Below are positions 8,151 to 16,229 of a stretch of DNA of 37,933 bases, piece after piece. A program made the position numbers and the translations under genes. The number at the start of each line of letters is the position of its first letter. Within the stretch, counting starts at the first letter, position 1. The notes beneath the pieces were generated by a model, which saw nothing but the letters and a program-made list of their open reading frames with translations, ran no database searches and had not been told where the DNA came from. This DNA is from an uncultured bacterium (GTDB taxonomy: Bacteria; Cyanobacteriota; Vampirovibrionia; Gastranaerophilales; Gastranaerophilaceae), in NCBI GenBank assembly GCA_902761735.1, contig CACWLL010000018.1, positions 1 through 37,933 on the forward strand, written 5' to 3'.

Positions 8151-9137
8151 ATGACATTAAATACAGAAGTTCTATATGAAGAAGATTTATATACCGATTT
8201 CTCAAAATCGCAAGATATAATTGAGAATACAGAAGATACAGATGAAGAACTATCCGAACAAACCAATAATACTGAGGAAAATCCGAAAACTTTTAATACA
8301 ATAGCAAAAGAGAACGATTTGCTGCAAATGTATTTGAAGGATATAGGTAAAGTTAAACTACTGAATGCAAAAGAGGAACAATCTCTGGGAAAGGACATTC
8401 ACTCAGGCGAAAAACAAAAAGCAAAAATAGCAAGACGAAAACTTATTCAGGCAAACTTAAGGCTTGTTGTAAGTATCGCAAAAAAATACGCCGGACAAGG
8501 CGTACTGTTTATGGATCTTGTACAGGAAGGCTCATTAGGATTAATCAAGGCTGCAGAAAAATTTGATTACAAAAAGAATTGCAAATTTTCTACTTATGCA
8601 ACCTGGTGGATAAAACAAACAATAATGCGAGCCATTTCTAATAACGCAAAGACTATACGCATACCTGTACACATGGCAGACAAAATCAGAAAATATAAAA
8701 AAGCACACTCAGAATTGTCCTATGAGCTTGGCAGAGAACCAAAAGATAATGAAATTGCAAAAAAAATGAATTTGAGCGAAAGGAATATTTTATCAATTAA
8801 ACGAGCTATCGTAAAAGAACCCATAAGTCTTGAAACACCTGTAACTGACGACTTGTGTATAGGAGATTATATAGAGGATAAAAGCAGTAATTCTCCCGAA
8901 AAGAATGCCGATACAATATCATTGCGAAATAATGTTCAAAGATTAATCGCCAATCTTCCGTCAAGAGAAAAGGAAATAATAAATTACAGATTCGGAATTA
9001 ACGGAGAAAGAACTTTAACTCTTGAAGAACTCGGCACAAGATTAGGATACTCAAAAGAAAGAATTAGGCAACTTGAAACTGTTGCCATAAACAGAATCAG
9101 AGAGAAGGATATTAACCATTTTAAAGATTATATTTAA
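8151..9137 (+). CDS. Sigma-70 family RNA polymerase sigma factor (RpoD/SigA-like, probably group 2)
   Basis: The 328-residue sigma factor has an acidic, low-complexity N-terminus (1-55) in place of region 1.1, then region 1.2 ([20 protein letters not shown]). Region 2 has [20 protein letters not shown] and the -10 recognition helix [11 protein letters not shown]. Region 3 follows, and region 4 has [18 protein letters not shown] for the -35 element. It is close to the housekeeping type in regions 2 and 4 but shorter. Its place after a response regulator and a histidine kinase suggests an alternative (group 2) sigma under two-component control. It has a potentially masked ribosome site (8101-8141) and is followed by a terminator. 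If the genome lacks another rpoD this could be the main sigma factor, but the context argues against that. Confidence 0.93.
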   Translation: MTLNTEVLYEEDLYTDFSKSQDIIENTEDTDEELSEQTNNTEENPKTFNTIAKENDLLQMYLKDIGKVKLLNAKEEQSLGKDIHSGEKQKAKIARRKLIQANLRLVVSIAKKYAGQGVLFMDLVQEGSLGLIKAAEKFDYKKNCKFSTYATWWIKQTIMRAISNNAKTIRIPVHMADKIRKYKKAHSELSYELGREPKDNEIAKKMNLSERNILSIKRAIVKEPISLETPVTDDLCIGDYIEDKSSNSPEKNADTISLRNNVQRLIANLPSREKEIINYRFGINGERTLTLEELGTRLGYSKERIRQLETVAINRIREKDINHFKDYI

Positions 9138-9165
9138 CCGGACTACTACTTATACACCAACCACT

Positions 9166-9195
9166 GCCCGCAACAGATAGTTTCGGGCTTTATTT
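9166..9195 (+). terminator. Terminator after the sigma-factor gene
   Basis: GCCCG (9166-9170) pairs with CGGGC (9184-9188), extended by two A-T pairs inside, followed by TTTATTTT. It lies about 29 bases after the stop codon of the sigma gene. Confidence 0.65.
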
Positions 9196-9202
9196 TGCAT
9201 TA

Positions 9203-9238
9203 AAGAAGGCAACAATCCGTACTGATTGCTGCCTTCTT
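9203..9238 (-). terminator. Hairpin terminator between convergent genes (SPFH side)
   Basis: A 15-bp stem, 9203-9217 with 9224-9238. Its single imperfect pair is a G-T wobble on the minus transcript and an A-C mismatch on the plus transcript. The better fold on the minus strand points to the zinc-ribbon/SPFH gene ending at 9254, although the T-run is short. Confidence 0.55.
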
Positions 9239-9253
9239 ATAACCTGAATTTTA

Positions 9254-10543
9254 CTAATTCATACCGTTCTTAATAACAGGTTGAGCTTCTTTATTACTAC
9301 ACAACGTAACAAGTAAATTATTTACCATTCTTGCTCTTTCAGAATCATCAAGTTTTACGATATTGTTTGCATTAAGCTTATTTAATGCCATTTCAACCAT
9401 CCCGACAGCACCTTCTACAATTGTTTTCTTAGCATCAATTATAGCTGCAGCCTGTTGTCTTTGAAGCATCGCAACAGCAATTTCAGGTGCATATGCAAGG
9501 TGAGTAATTTTAGCATCAACAATATTCAAACCTGCAACTCTAACGCTACGTTGAATTTCATCTTTAAGCTTTGCAGATATTTCCTGACTATCCCCTCTTA
9601 ATGACTGTCTGCCGGAATCTTCCGGAGCATCATAAGGATACATTCTTACAATATTACGTAAAGCCGAGTCTGCCTGAGAAGATAAGAAACTCGTATAATT
9701 TTCTACATTAAATACAGCCTTTGCAGTATCCAAAACTTCCCATATTACAATAATTCCGACTTCAATCGGATTACCTAACTCGTCATTAATTTTCTGTCTG
9801 CCATTTTCTAAAGTACGAGCCTTCAAAGAAATCGGTACGAAAGGTGTAACACTTACCGCAAACGGATTTACCCAATGGAAGCCGGCACCTTTTAAGGTTC
9901 CGATATACTTACCAAAAACTGTTAACACCATTGCCTCTTGCGGTTTCAAAAGCTTAAAACCGATTGCTGTGAAGAAAATTAATATACCCGCAGGAATCGG
10001 AATCCAATAAGCTCCCGCCATCATAAATATAAACGCAAACAGAGCTACAAAGATTAGCATTGTTAACACGACAAAGCCGTTTATTGAAACAACTCTTTTT
10101 TCTTTTTCTTTACTCTGAATTTCGATTTCTTGCATATTAATCTCCTTATTTTTATTTGTAACTAAAGAATTTATATTGTTCAAAAACACCAAATTATCCG
10201 TCACAGGAACTTGTTTTTTCAAAAATGTATTAAAAAACTTTGACAGCTCGCCATTATCAAAATATATACCGTTACAATCAGAACACTTATCTACTATAAC
10301 ACCGTTAAAATAAACTTTATCCATATCCTTCCCGCAATCAGGGCAACTCCTTATATCTTCTTTTATTTTAACAGGATTAAGTTCTGCGGGATTTAACAAG
10401 GGTGATTTTAAATCTAAATTTGCCGCTAATTTTTCCAAAATCGGAAATTTAACCCAAACGCCTTTACATGAAGGACAATATTGGATTTTAACATCATTAA
10501 AAGTTTTAACAGTCAACTCTTCATGACACTTTGCACATTTCAT
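9254..10543 (-). CDS. Zinc-ribbon/SPFH (band 7) membrane protein
   Basis: A 429-residue fusion. The N-terminus has two TFIIB-type zinc ribbons: Cys3/Cys6 with Cys23/Cys26, and Cys67/Cys70 with Cys87/Cys90 followed by GIYFDNGEL. A hydrophobic region at about 156-198 forms two adjacent membrane segments, and residues 200-410 are an SPFH/band 7 domain with a C-terminal helix (AVAMLQRQQAAAIIDAKKT) typical of oligomerising stomatin-like proteins. The family builds membrane microdomain scaffolds and often controls proteases. I chose the ATG at 10543 because AAGGAGGAG lies just upstream. An in-frame GTG seven codons earlier would place that ribosome site inside the gene. It sits 20 bases after recN, probably co-transcribed. 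Ribbon-SPFH fusion is unusual in my experience. Confidence 0.88.
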   Translation of the reverse strand: MKCAKCHEELTVKTFNDVKIQYCPSCKGVWVKFPILEKLAANLDLKSPLLNPAELNPVKIKEDIRSCPDCGKDMDKVYFNGVIVDKCSDCNGIYFDNGELSKFFNTFLKKQVPVTDNLVFLNNINSLVTNKNKEINMQEIEIQSKEKEKRVVSINGFVVLTMLIFVALFAFIFMMAGAYWIPIPAGILIFFTAIGFKLLKPQEAMVLTVFGKYIGTLKGAGFHWVNPFAVSVTPFVPISLKARTLENGRQKINDELGNPIEVGIIVIWEVLDTAKAVFNVENYTSFLSSQADSALRNIVRMYPYDAPEDSGRQSLRGDSQEISAKLKDEIQRSVRVAGLNIVDAKITHLAYAPEIAVAMLQRQQAAAIIDAKKTIVEGAVGMVEMALNKLNANNIVKLDDSERARMVNNLLVTLCSNKEAQPVIKNGMN

Positions 10544-10563
10544 ATAATAACTCCTCCTTATCA

Positions 10564-12249
10564 CTACTGTTTAACAAACTCTTCTTCTAAAAGCGAACGA
10601 GCAAATTCAACTGATTGCTCATTAATTTCTCCACCTGCCAATTCTGCAAGCGCCTTAACTTTGTTATCACCAACGAGAACGTAGACTTCAACTTTAGTTT
10701 CATCTGTCTGAGATTTTTTTACATAAAAATGCTTATCTGCTTTTGATGCAATAATCGGCTGATGAGTAATAAGTATTATTTGATGATATTTTGCAAGTTC
10801 TTTTATTTCTTCTGCAACACTCTGCGATGCTTTGCCGGAAATTCCTGTATCTATTTCGTCAAAAATAACCGTATCAATATTATCTGACTGTGCAAAAATT
10901 GATTTTATCGCAAGCATAACTCTTGATATCTCACCACCTGAAGCAACCTTTGCCAGCGGCTTCAAATCTTCGGACACATTTGTTGAAATTAAAAATTCCA
11001 CTTCGTCAATACCGTCTTGTCCGAGTTCTTTAGGCACTACCGATATTTCAAATCTGGCTTTAGGCATTTCCAACTGCTCAAGTTTTTCCTGAATATAACC
11101 TGATAATACTTTCGCATAATCTTTTCGATGCTCTGAAATTTTAGAGGCAATATTTTCCAATTGACTCCTAATTTGAATAACTTCAGATTCCAAAGCCTCA
11201 ATATTTTGGGTTGAAAATTCTATACCTCTCAACTCATCACTTAGCTTATCATAAGTCGCAATAACAGAATCGAGAGTTCCGCCATATTTTCGTTTCAGCT
11301 TATCAAGCAAATACAATCGCTCTTGAATTTCGTTTAGCCTCGCCTCATCATTATCAAGATTTTGACTGTAATCACGGAGTTCAGATGCTAAATCCTTTAT
11401 ATTCTCAACAATATCGACATATCGACTTTCTATATCTTCTAAATTCGAATCCATAGAAGCCGCTTTTGAAATATTTTGTTTAATTTTCCCTAAAGCTTCG
11501 ACGATAGAGCCATCATCACCATTAATTGACCAGTATGATTGACCGGTAAGTTCTTTTAATTTTTCGGCATTTGCAAGAATTTCCAATTCAGCATTCAACT
11601 CTTCATCCTCATTCGGATTTTGAATATTTGCTTCGCCAATCTCGTTCACTTGGAATTTTAAAAATTCAATTTGATTTTCTGTTGCATCAGCAGACGTCTT
11701 AGCCTGTTCAAGCAAATTCAATGTATCAACGTATTTTTTATAAAGAGTTTTGTATTCATCAAGAGTGCTGCCGTAAACAGATTTTGCATAGTTATCAAGC
11801 AGAGTTATATGATATTTGGGCTGCATAAACACGTAAGTTTGGTGCTGAGAATGAATATCCAAAAACAAAGATTTAATACTTTTTAGAAAATCCTGATTAA
11901 TCAAAGTACCGTTTATTCTTGTACGAACCCCCGAAGGAGTAATTTCTTTTGATAAGATAATCTCTTGTCCAAAATCATCTATACCGTTTTCTGCGAACAA
12001 ATTCGACAGGTCGTGTTTTGAATTATCGATAGTAAGTTCAATAACAGCCTTATCACACCCTGATTTAATAACCTCTTTAGAAACACGTGAGGAAAAAGCA
12101 ATATCAATAGCGTTAATTAAGATACTTTTTCCTGCACCGGTTTCACCGGTAATAACATTCAAACCTGTGTGAAAATTTGCCTCTAACTCATCAATAAGTA
12201 TATAATCTTTAAGTTTAAGCTGCTTAATCATAGTTACAGCATATCGCAT
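10564..12249 (-). CDS. recN: DNA repair protein RecN (SMC-like ATPase)
   Basis: RecN is a cohesin-like ATPase recruited to double-strand breaks. The N-terminal half-site has LIDELEANF and Walker A GETGAGKS. A long coiled coil occupies about residues 130-410. The C-terminal half has the ABC signature KVASGGEISRVMLA, Walker B TVIFDEIDTGISG and the switch ILITHQP. With this start it is 561 residues, the usual size. The ATG at 12249 is chosen because AAGGA lies five bases upstream. The ATG at 12231 (MIKQLKLKDY) fits homologues equally well but has no ribosome site, and a longer open frame to 12321 would overlap the upstream DUF486 gene. It is followed at 20 bases by the SPFH gene. It is a single-copy housekeeping gene with no oddities. 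Confidence 0.96.
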   Translation of the reverse strand: MRYAVTMIKQLKLKDYILIDELEANFHTGLNVITGETGAGKSILINAIDIAFSSRVSKEVIKSGCDKAVIELTIDNSKHDLSNLFAENGIDDFGQEIILSKEITPSGVRTRINGTLINQDFLKSIKSLFLDIHSQHQTYVFMQPKYHITLLDNYAKSVYGSTLDEYKTLYKKYVDTLNLLEQAKTSADATENQIEFLKFQVNEIGEANIQNPNEDEELNAELEILANAEKLKELTGQSYWSINGDDGSIVEALGKIKQNISKAASMDSNLEDIESRYVDIVENIKDLASELRDYSQNLDNDEARLNEIQERLYLLDKLKRKYGGTLDSVIATYDKLSDELRGIEFSTQNIEALESEVIQIRSQLENIASKISEHRKDYAKVLSGYIQEKLEQLEMPKARFEISVVPKELGQDGIDEVEFLISTNVSEDLKPLAKVASGGEISRVMLAIKSIFAQSDNIDTVIFDEIDTGISGKASQSVAEEIKELAKYHQIILITHQPIIASKADKHFYVKKSQTDETKVEVYVLVGDNKVKALAELAGGEINEQSVEFARSLLEEEFVKQ

Positions 12250-12289
12250 AGTATTCCTTATGGCAAAATCATTAAGTTTTTTAAGTGAA

Positions 12290-12631
12290 TTACCATTTTT
12301 TAAAAATAAAAAATACCGCAAGAATTATTAGAGCAAAACCGACAAGATAGTTCCACTTGAACTGTTCTTTCAGGTATAGGACCGAAAAAAAGCTAAAAAC
12401 AATGAGGGTGATAACCTCTTGCATAGTTTTTAGTTGTGCGGCGTTATAAACTTCATGCCCGATGCGGTTGGCAGGGACTTGAAAGCAATACTCAAACAGG
12501 GCAATACCCCAGCTTATAAGAATTACAAGCCACAATGCCGCAGATTTATGTTTAAGGTGACCATACCAGGCAAAAGTCATGAACACATTCGATATAGTAA
12601 GAAGCACAATCGGTGCGATAAATTTAGTCAT
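12290..12631 (-). CDS. DUF486 / DMT-like small integral membrane protein
   Basis: The 113-residue protein has four predicted membrane helices (about 5-24, 30-48, 68-88 and 91-111). The features I recall for DUF486 are all present: NVFMTFAWYGHLKH in the first helix region, SWGIALFEYCFQVPANRIG in the middle, then QLKTMQEVITLIVF and a C-terminal FALIILAVFFIFKK. The family belongs to the drug/metabolite transporter superfamily at half size, and its substrate is unknown. The ribosome site is TAAAGGA before the ATG. The stop lies 40 bases before the recN start, so the three minus-strand genes 12631 to 9254 probably form one operon. Confidence 0.9.
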   Translation of the reverse strand: MTKFIAPIVLLTISNVFMTFAWYGHLKHKSAALWLVILISWGIALFEYCFQVPANRIGHEVYNAAQLKTMQEVITLIVFSFFSVLYLKEQFKWNYLVGFALIILAVFFIFKKW

Positions 12632-12686
12632 AAAATATACGTCCTTTAGAATTAATCACGATAATATAGTAGCACGAAAAAAGTTC

Positions 12687-12715
12687 TTGACATTTAAAAA
12701 TGTTCTTAATAGAAT
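12687..12715 (+). promoter_or_regulatory. tRNA operon promoter
   Basis: A textbook sigma-70 promoter: TTGACA (12687-12692), a 17-base spacer and TAGAAT (12710-12715). The expected start is near 12722, only about five bases before the first tRNA. It is the strongest promoter sequence in the window, as expected for stable RNA. Confidence 0.85.
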
Positions 12716-12726
12716 GGGGAATGTCA

Positions 12727-12798
12727 GCCGGCATAGCTCAACGGTAGAGCAACGGTTTTGTAAACCGTAGGTTGTAGGTTCGATTCCTATTGCCGGCT
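12727..12798 (+). tRNA. tRNA-Thr (anticodon TGT)
   Basis: Complete cloverleaf of 72 bases without encoded CCA. Acceptor GCCGGCA pairs with TGCCGGC. The anticodon stem ACGGT/ACCGT encloses the loop TTTGTAA, giving anticodon TGT. The T-arm contains GTTCGATTC. First gene of the tRNA operon. Confidence 0.97.
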
Positions 12799-12817
12799 AT
12801 TTTACTGAAAGAGTATA

Positions 12818-12832
12818 CCTTGTGGCTCAGGG
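12818..12832 (+). pseudogene. Fragment identical to the 5' part of the next tRNA-Thr
   Basis: Fifteen bases (CCTTGTGGCTCAGGG) repeat exactly the acceptor and D-arm start of tRNA-Thr(GGT) at 12915-12929. The fragment has no anticodon or T-arm. It is followed by unrelated sequence containing a 10-bp hairpin (12843-12852 with 12860-12869). It looks like a remnant of tRNA duplication or recombination in the spacer. Confidence 0.5.
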
Positions 12833-12912
12833 ACTCTGCCGAGAAAAACAATCCGGTGAATTGTTTTTCGAGAGGAAGCACTTCCTTCGGTCAAAGGCAT
12901 AAAACAAAATAA

Positions 12913-12984
12913 GCCCTTGTGGCTCAGGGGTAGAGCACTCCCTTGGTAAGGGAGAGGCCACGAGTTCAAATCTCGTCAAGGGCA
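12913..12984 (+). tRNA. tRNA-Thr (anticodon GGT)
   Basis: Complete cloverleaf of 72 bases. Acceptor GCCCTTG pairs with CAAGGGC. The anticodon stem CTCCC/GGGAG encloses TTGGTAA, so the anticodon is GGT. The T-loop region is GAGTTCAAATCTC. CCA is not encoded. Confidence 0.97.
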
Positions 12985-13026
12985 AATTTTAAAGAACTGA
13001 CGGATTTGATAATGACAATAGAATAA

Positions 13027-13109
<83 letters not shown>

Positions 13110-13224
13110 ATCTTTTTAAAAGAAGGTGAAAACATCCTTTTCTATTGTTACACACTTTAAAAATCTTATTACAAGAATAGTTTGATTAGGTTCATTAAAT
13201 ATTTCATACATTATAATGTAAGAA

Positions 13225-13262
13225 AAAGACTATTGTAAAATTAAACAATAGTCTTTGTATTT
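13225..13262 (+). terminator. tRNA operon terminator
   Basis: A perfect 12-bp stem, 13225-13236 with 13245-13256, loop AAAATTAA, followed by GTATTTT. It lies 116 bases after tRNA-Tyr. The intervening bases hold nothing else I can identify. Confidence 0.75.
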
Positions 13263-13283
13263 TAATAGGACATTTGCTCGGAA

Positions 13284-13324
13284 GGATTTTCTGTCACTGC
13301 GAGGGCAATAGCCCGAAGCAATCC
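13284..13324. repeat. Palindromic intergenic repeat (CACTGCGAGGG type)
   Basis: The element is bounded by GGATT (13284-13288) and AATCC (13320-13324) and centred on GGGC-AATA-GCCC (13303-13314), with GTCACTGCGAGGG and CGAAGCAATCC in between. Repeats of this general wording are spread through many bacterial genomes as REP-like intergenic elements. No coding potential. It belongs to the gene-free stretch 13110-13579. Confidence 0.55.
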
Positions 13325-13443
13325 AGCTTTTGCCGATTTATTAAGGTCAGAAATAGGTTGTAGTTGAAATGTCCAAAAAGTCCGGTTTGGGTAACAAAAA
13401 TGTCCGCATATTTGCACTTTTTGTCCAAAAAATTGCACTCATA

Positions 13444-13497
13444 AGTAGGGTTGACTTTAGTCAACCATAATATCGGTAGACTGAAGTCTACCCTACC
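13444..13497. repeat. Double-hairpin palindromic repeat upstream of the dikinase gene
   Basis: Two perfect 8-bp hairpins sit side by side: GGTTGACT (13449-13456)/AGTCAACC (13459-13466) and GGTAGACT (13475-13482)/AGTCTACC (13485-13492). Outer GTAGGG and CCCTAC segments could close the pair into a cruciform. A related element lies on the other side of the gene at 15249-15276. Confidence 0.6.
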
Positions 13498-13579
13498 TGC
13501 TATAATTTTTTAGCGACAAATAATTCGTTCATATCAAAATGCAATAGCAAAAATTAATATTTACATATTTTATTTAAAT

Positions 13580-15196
13580 ATGCGCATTAAATCTTACATG
13601 ATAAATCAACCAACATTTATGGCTCACACTTATAAAGTTGAACCGAGAAATAAGAATATCGATATCCGAACAGATAACGAGGATAACCTCGGGGAAAAGC
13701 CGTATCTTATTTATGATATAAAGGGTGAACGTCAGGAAGAAGAAATGAAAAAAGAGGGTAATCTGTATTACTTTCATGACAGCCTTGGGAAAGAGCCGTT
13801 TAAGTATCATATAGAATATAAAGATACGGGCAAAATCGATTTAAAAGACGGACATGAATACTGTTTTAACCCCATTCCAATGATGCAAAAAGCAACTGTT
13901 GTTACAAGATTACAACACAGACAACCGTTAGTTCATACTATAAAAGAGGGTAAGGCTGTCGGCAGGATAAAATATCAGGATTCAAGCATTTTCAAAAAAA
14001 ATGATGATATAACAGAACCAACTATTCTTGTTGTAAGAACTTTTGCTTCAAATCTTGATAACCCTAATATTGTGGGATTAATATACACAACTGATGATAT
14101 AGCAGCGTTTTCTCATTTAGGAACAAGATTGAGACAGGAAACCGATGTCTGCGGTGCCGTGTTAGAACCTGATAAAATTGAACGGCTGAAATCACTTGAC
14201 GGCGAAAATGTAGAACTTGAACTGAAAGATAACTGGATTTGGTTTGATAAAACAGATAAACCATCAAAACCGATAGAATTTAAAACGGTTGATGTACCAA
14301 AACTCAAACCGTGTAATAAGATTTTGACCTCAAAAGAGTATTCACCAGATATCATTGGAGCAAAAGCAGTTAATTTGAGAAGATTAGAAGAACTAAAGGA
14401 GCAGGGAAAGATTGATGTAATTATACCTAAATCCATGGCACTGCCTTCGGGATATCTTGAACCAATGACGGATAACTCAGAGGATATTGATGATTATGCA
14501 AGACTTTATGATGAGTACATGTCAAACGGAGAAATAGAAAAATTGATGGATACCCTGAAAGAAAACGGTATAAACACTCCTGCAATTATGGTAAGGTCGT
14601 CGTTTAACGGGGAAGATTTGCCGCATTATTCTGCGGCAGGAGTTTACCAAACCTGTGTAGCACAACCTGATGATAAAGAAGATTTATTCGATACTATAAG
14701 ATTTGTAGTCCGTTCCAAATATCATCATAATGCTAAATATTCAAGAAAAATGTACAATATCCCCGAAGAAAATATCCAACCGGGGATAGTTCTACAGAAC
14801 AGAGTAAAACCCGATTATAAGTTCACACTTTATACAGATGACAAAAAAGGGAACCTGAAAATAGAATTATATTCTGATAAACAGTGGCAGCTTAAAGGTG
14901 CAACCCAGCCACATATTTTCACCTATAACAAAAATAATGGAAAATTAACATATGATTCTATCCAAATGAATTGTCCGAAAGTAACCTTTAATGAAGATGA
15001 GGAAATAATCGAGCTTGAGCCGTTAAAATATGATTTATCGGGGAATAAAAAACTCTTTGACCAACTCAAAAAAGTTGCACAAAACGCACTTGTTGTAGAA
15101 CAAGAGTTTTGCACACCACAAGATATAGAGGGCGGGATAAAAGATGACGATATCTACTTTTGGCAAACACGAAATATTGTTGATAAAGTGGAATAA
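13580..15196 (+). CDS. Glucan-water-dikinase-like phosphotransferase with leader
   Basis: The 538-residue protein resembles the catalytic half of alpha-glucan water dikinase, which phosphorylates starch or glycogen through a phosphohistidine. Residues 1-20 are a leader (QPTFMAHTY). Residues 150-220 form a swivelling phosphohistidine domain with candidate His179 in FSHLGTRLRQETDVCGAVL, close to the plant GWD pattern SHVSVRARN...C. Residues 248-538 are a PPDK-type ATP-grasp: IIGAKAVNLRRL, then VRSSFNGEDL (338-347) and a C-terminal CTPQDIEGGI with WQTRN (528-532). There are no carbohydrate-binding repeats, so the length is about a third of the plant enzyme. RSSFNGED comes before the IVLQN stretch, as in PEP synthase, and opposite to plant GWD as I remember it. 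No Shine-Dalgarno is visible. It is flanked by palindromic repeats. Substrate unknown. Confidence 0.75.
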   Translation: MRIKSYMINQPTFMAHTYKVEPRNKNIDIRTDNEDNLGEKPYLIYDIKGERQEEEMKKEGNLYYFHDSLGKEPFKYHIEYKDTGKIDLKDGHEYCFNPIPMMQKATVVTRLQHRQPLVHTIKEGKAVGRIKYQDSSIFKKNDDITEPTILVVRTFASNLDNPNIVGLIYTTDDIAAFSHLGTRLRQETDVCGAVLEPDKIERLKSLDGENVELELKDNWIWFDKTDKPSKPIEFKTVDVPKLKPCNKILTSKEYSPDIIGAKAVNLRRLEELKEQGKIDVIIPKSMALPSGYLEPMTDNSEDIDDYARLYDEYMSNGEIEKLMDTLKENGINTPAIMVRSSFNGEDLPHYSAAGVYQTCVAQPDDKEDLFDTIRFVVRSKYHHNAKYSRKMYNIPEENIQPGIVLQNRVKPDYKFTLYTDDKKGNLKIELYSDKQWQLKGATQPHIFTYNKNNGKLTYDSIQMNCPKVTFNEDEEIIELEPLKYDLSGNKKLFDQLKKVAQNALVVEQEFCTPQDIEGGIKDDDIYFWQTRNIVDKVE

Positions 15197-15248
15197 AAAA
15201 TTAAAAATTATCTCAAATATTCTGTTCTTTCCGCCTAAACCGATAGTT

Positions 15249-15276
15249 AGTAGGGTAGGCTGAAGTCTACCCTACT
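15249..15276. repeat. Palindromic repeat downstream of the dikinase gene
   Basis: A 13-bp near-perfect inverted repeat (15249-15261 with 15264-15276, one G-T pair, loop GA) followed by TTTTG. It shares GCTGAAGTCTACCCTAC-type wording with the element at 13475-13497. It may also act as a terminator for the dikinase gene ending at 15196. Confidence 0.6.
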
Positions 15277-15370
15277 TTTGACAACGATCAAATTATTTGT
15301 TTTTTCTTCTCAAATCGACTGCTATTTTACAGTCTTTTTCTAAAAGTTACAATTTAAAAGTTATACTTGT

Positions 15371-16057
15371 CTATTTCGACATTATATCACTTGATTTTAT
15401 GTATACAGGAGTGTTTAATTTAAACGAAATTTTGCTTCCTGCTTTTAATTTATAATTCAAGCCTTTTGCCATTGAACTGATTAAGAGTCCAAAACCTTTG
15501 CAAGTTCTCGGAACAACAACCAAACCAACAACGGTTACAGATTCTATTGCAACTACCGCAACACTTATTACAGAAAATGTCACAATTCCTATTCCTGCCG
15601 GTAATGCTCTCAAAGTATTTAAGAATTGAGAAGATTTTACATCACTTCCGTTTTTAGGCTCCATTCTGAGCGTATAAACTTTTTCATTTGGGAAAATTAT
15701 TTTATCAATTAAAATATATGCCTTTGCTCTCTTGAAAAGCGGTTCACTTTTTTTAATTTTTTTAAATTTACCTACAAATCTTGTATGCTCCGGTACAATC
15801 ATTCCGTTGGAGGCAACTACTTTTGATGCCAATCTGAAATATATCTCGTCATCAACATTTGCTTCGTTTACATCAATATCCGATTCTGTTTCAAGTACAA
15901 ACGTACTTTTTGGACTTAAATAAACAGTTTCGTCCTCAACCGATAAGTTAAAGGCGGATTGTTCATTTCCTTCAGGTTCATTTGTTTCCGATAATACCGG
16001 TGATATTGTAATAAAATTTATCATTAAAATTAATACTAAAGATACAAATTTTTTCAT
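15371..16057 (-). CDS. Exported protein of unknown function
   Basis: The 228-residue protein has an N-terminal signal peptide (MKK, then a hydrophobic core through about residue 20, with cleavage plausible after SPVLS). The mature part starts acidic, then has a beta-rich section (about 75-135) containing IVPEHTRFVGKF and IDKIIFPNEKVYTLRMEP. A long hydrophobic, Val-rich stretch follows (about 150-182), then a C-terminal beta section. The start at 16057 is preferred over 16102 because AAGGAAG lies nine bases upstream and a clean signal sequence follows. I do not recognise the family. It could be an envelope protein that binds or stiffens the outer layer. It is monocistronic, with 172 bases to the next minus-strand gene upstream. 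Confidence 0.7.
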   Translation of the reverse strand: MKKFVSLVLILMINFITISPVLSETNEPEGNEQSAFNLSVEDETVYLSPKSTFVLETESDIDVNEANVDDEIYFRLASKVVASNGMIVPEHTRFVGKFKKIKKSEPLFKRAKAYILIDKIIFPNEKVYTLRMEPKNGSDVKSSQFLNTLRALPAGIGIVTFSVISVAVVAIESVTVVGLVVVPRTCKGFGLLISSMAKGLNYKLKAGSKISFKLNTPVYIKSSDIMSK

Positions 16058-16229
16058 TCCGCTACTCTTCCTTTTTATAACTACCCTTGCATTATAAAAC
16101 AAAAATGTAATATTGCATACTCTATATTGGAAAATATTATAAAAAATTTATACCCTGCGAGCGATAAAGCTTAATAGAACTTACAACAATTTCATATTTT
16201 GTCAATTTAAAACTCATCCTATATGCATT

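Noticed and set aside
10544-10564. Upstream GTG start for the SPFH gene
   Set aside because: The sequence from this GTG contains AAGGAGGAG immediately before the ATG at 10543, so the ribosome site would be translated. The later ATG fits the zinc-ribbon family start.
12250-12321. N-terminal extension of recN
   Set aside because: It would overlap the upstream DUF486 gene, has no ribosome site and does not match RecN starts.
12843-12869. Terminator inside the tRNA operon
   Set aside because: The stem is good but there is no T-run after it, and two tRNA genes follow downstream.
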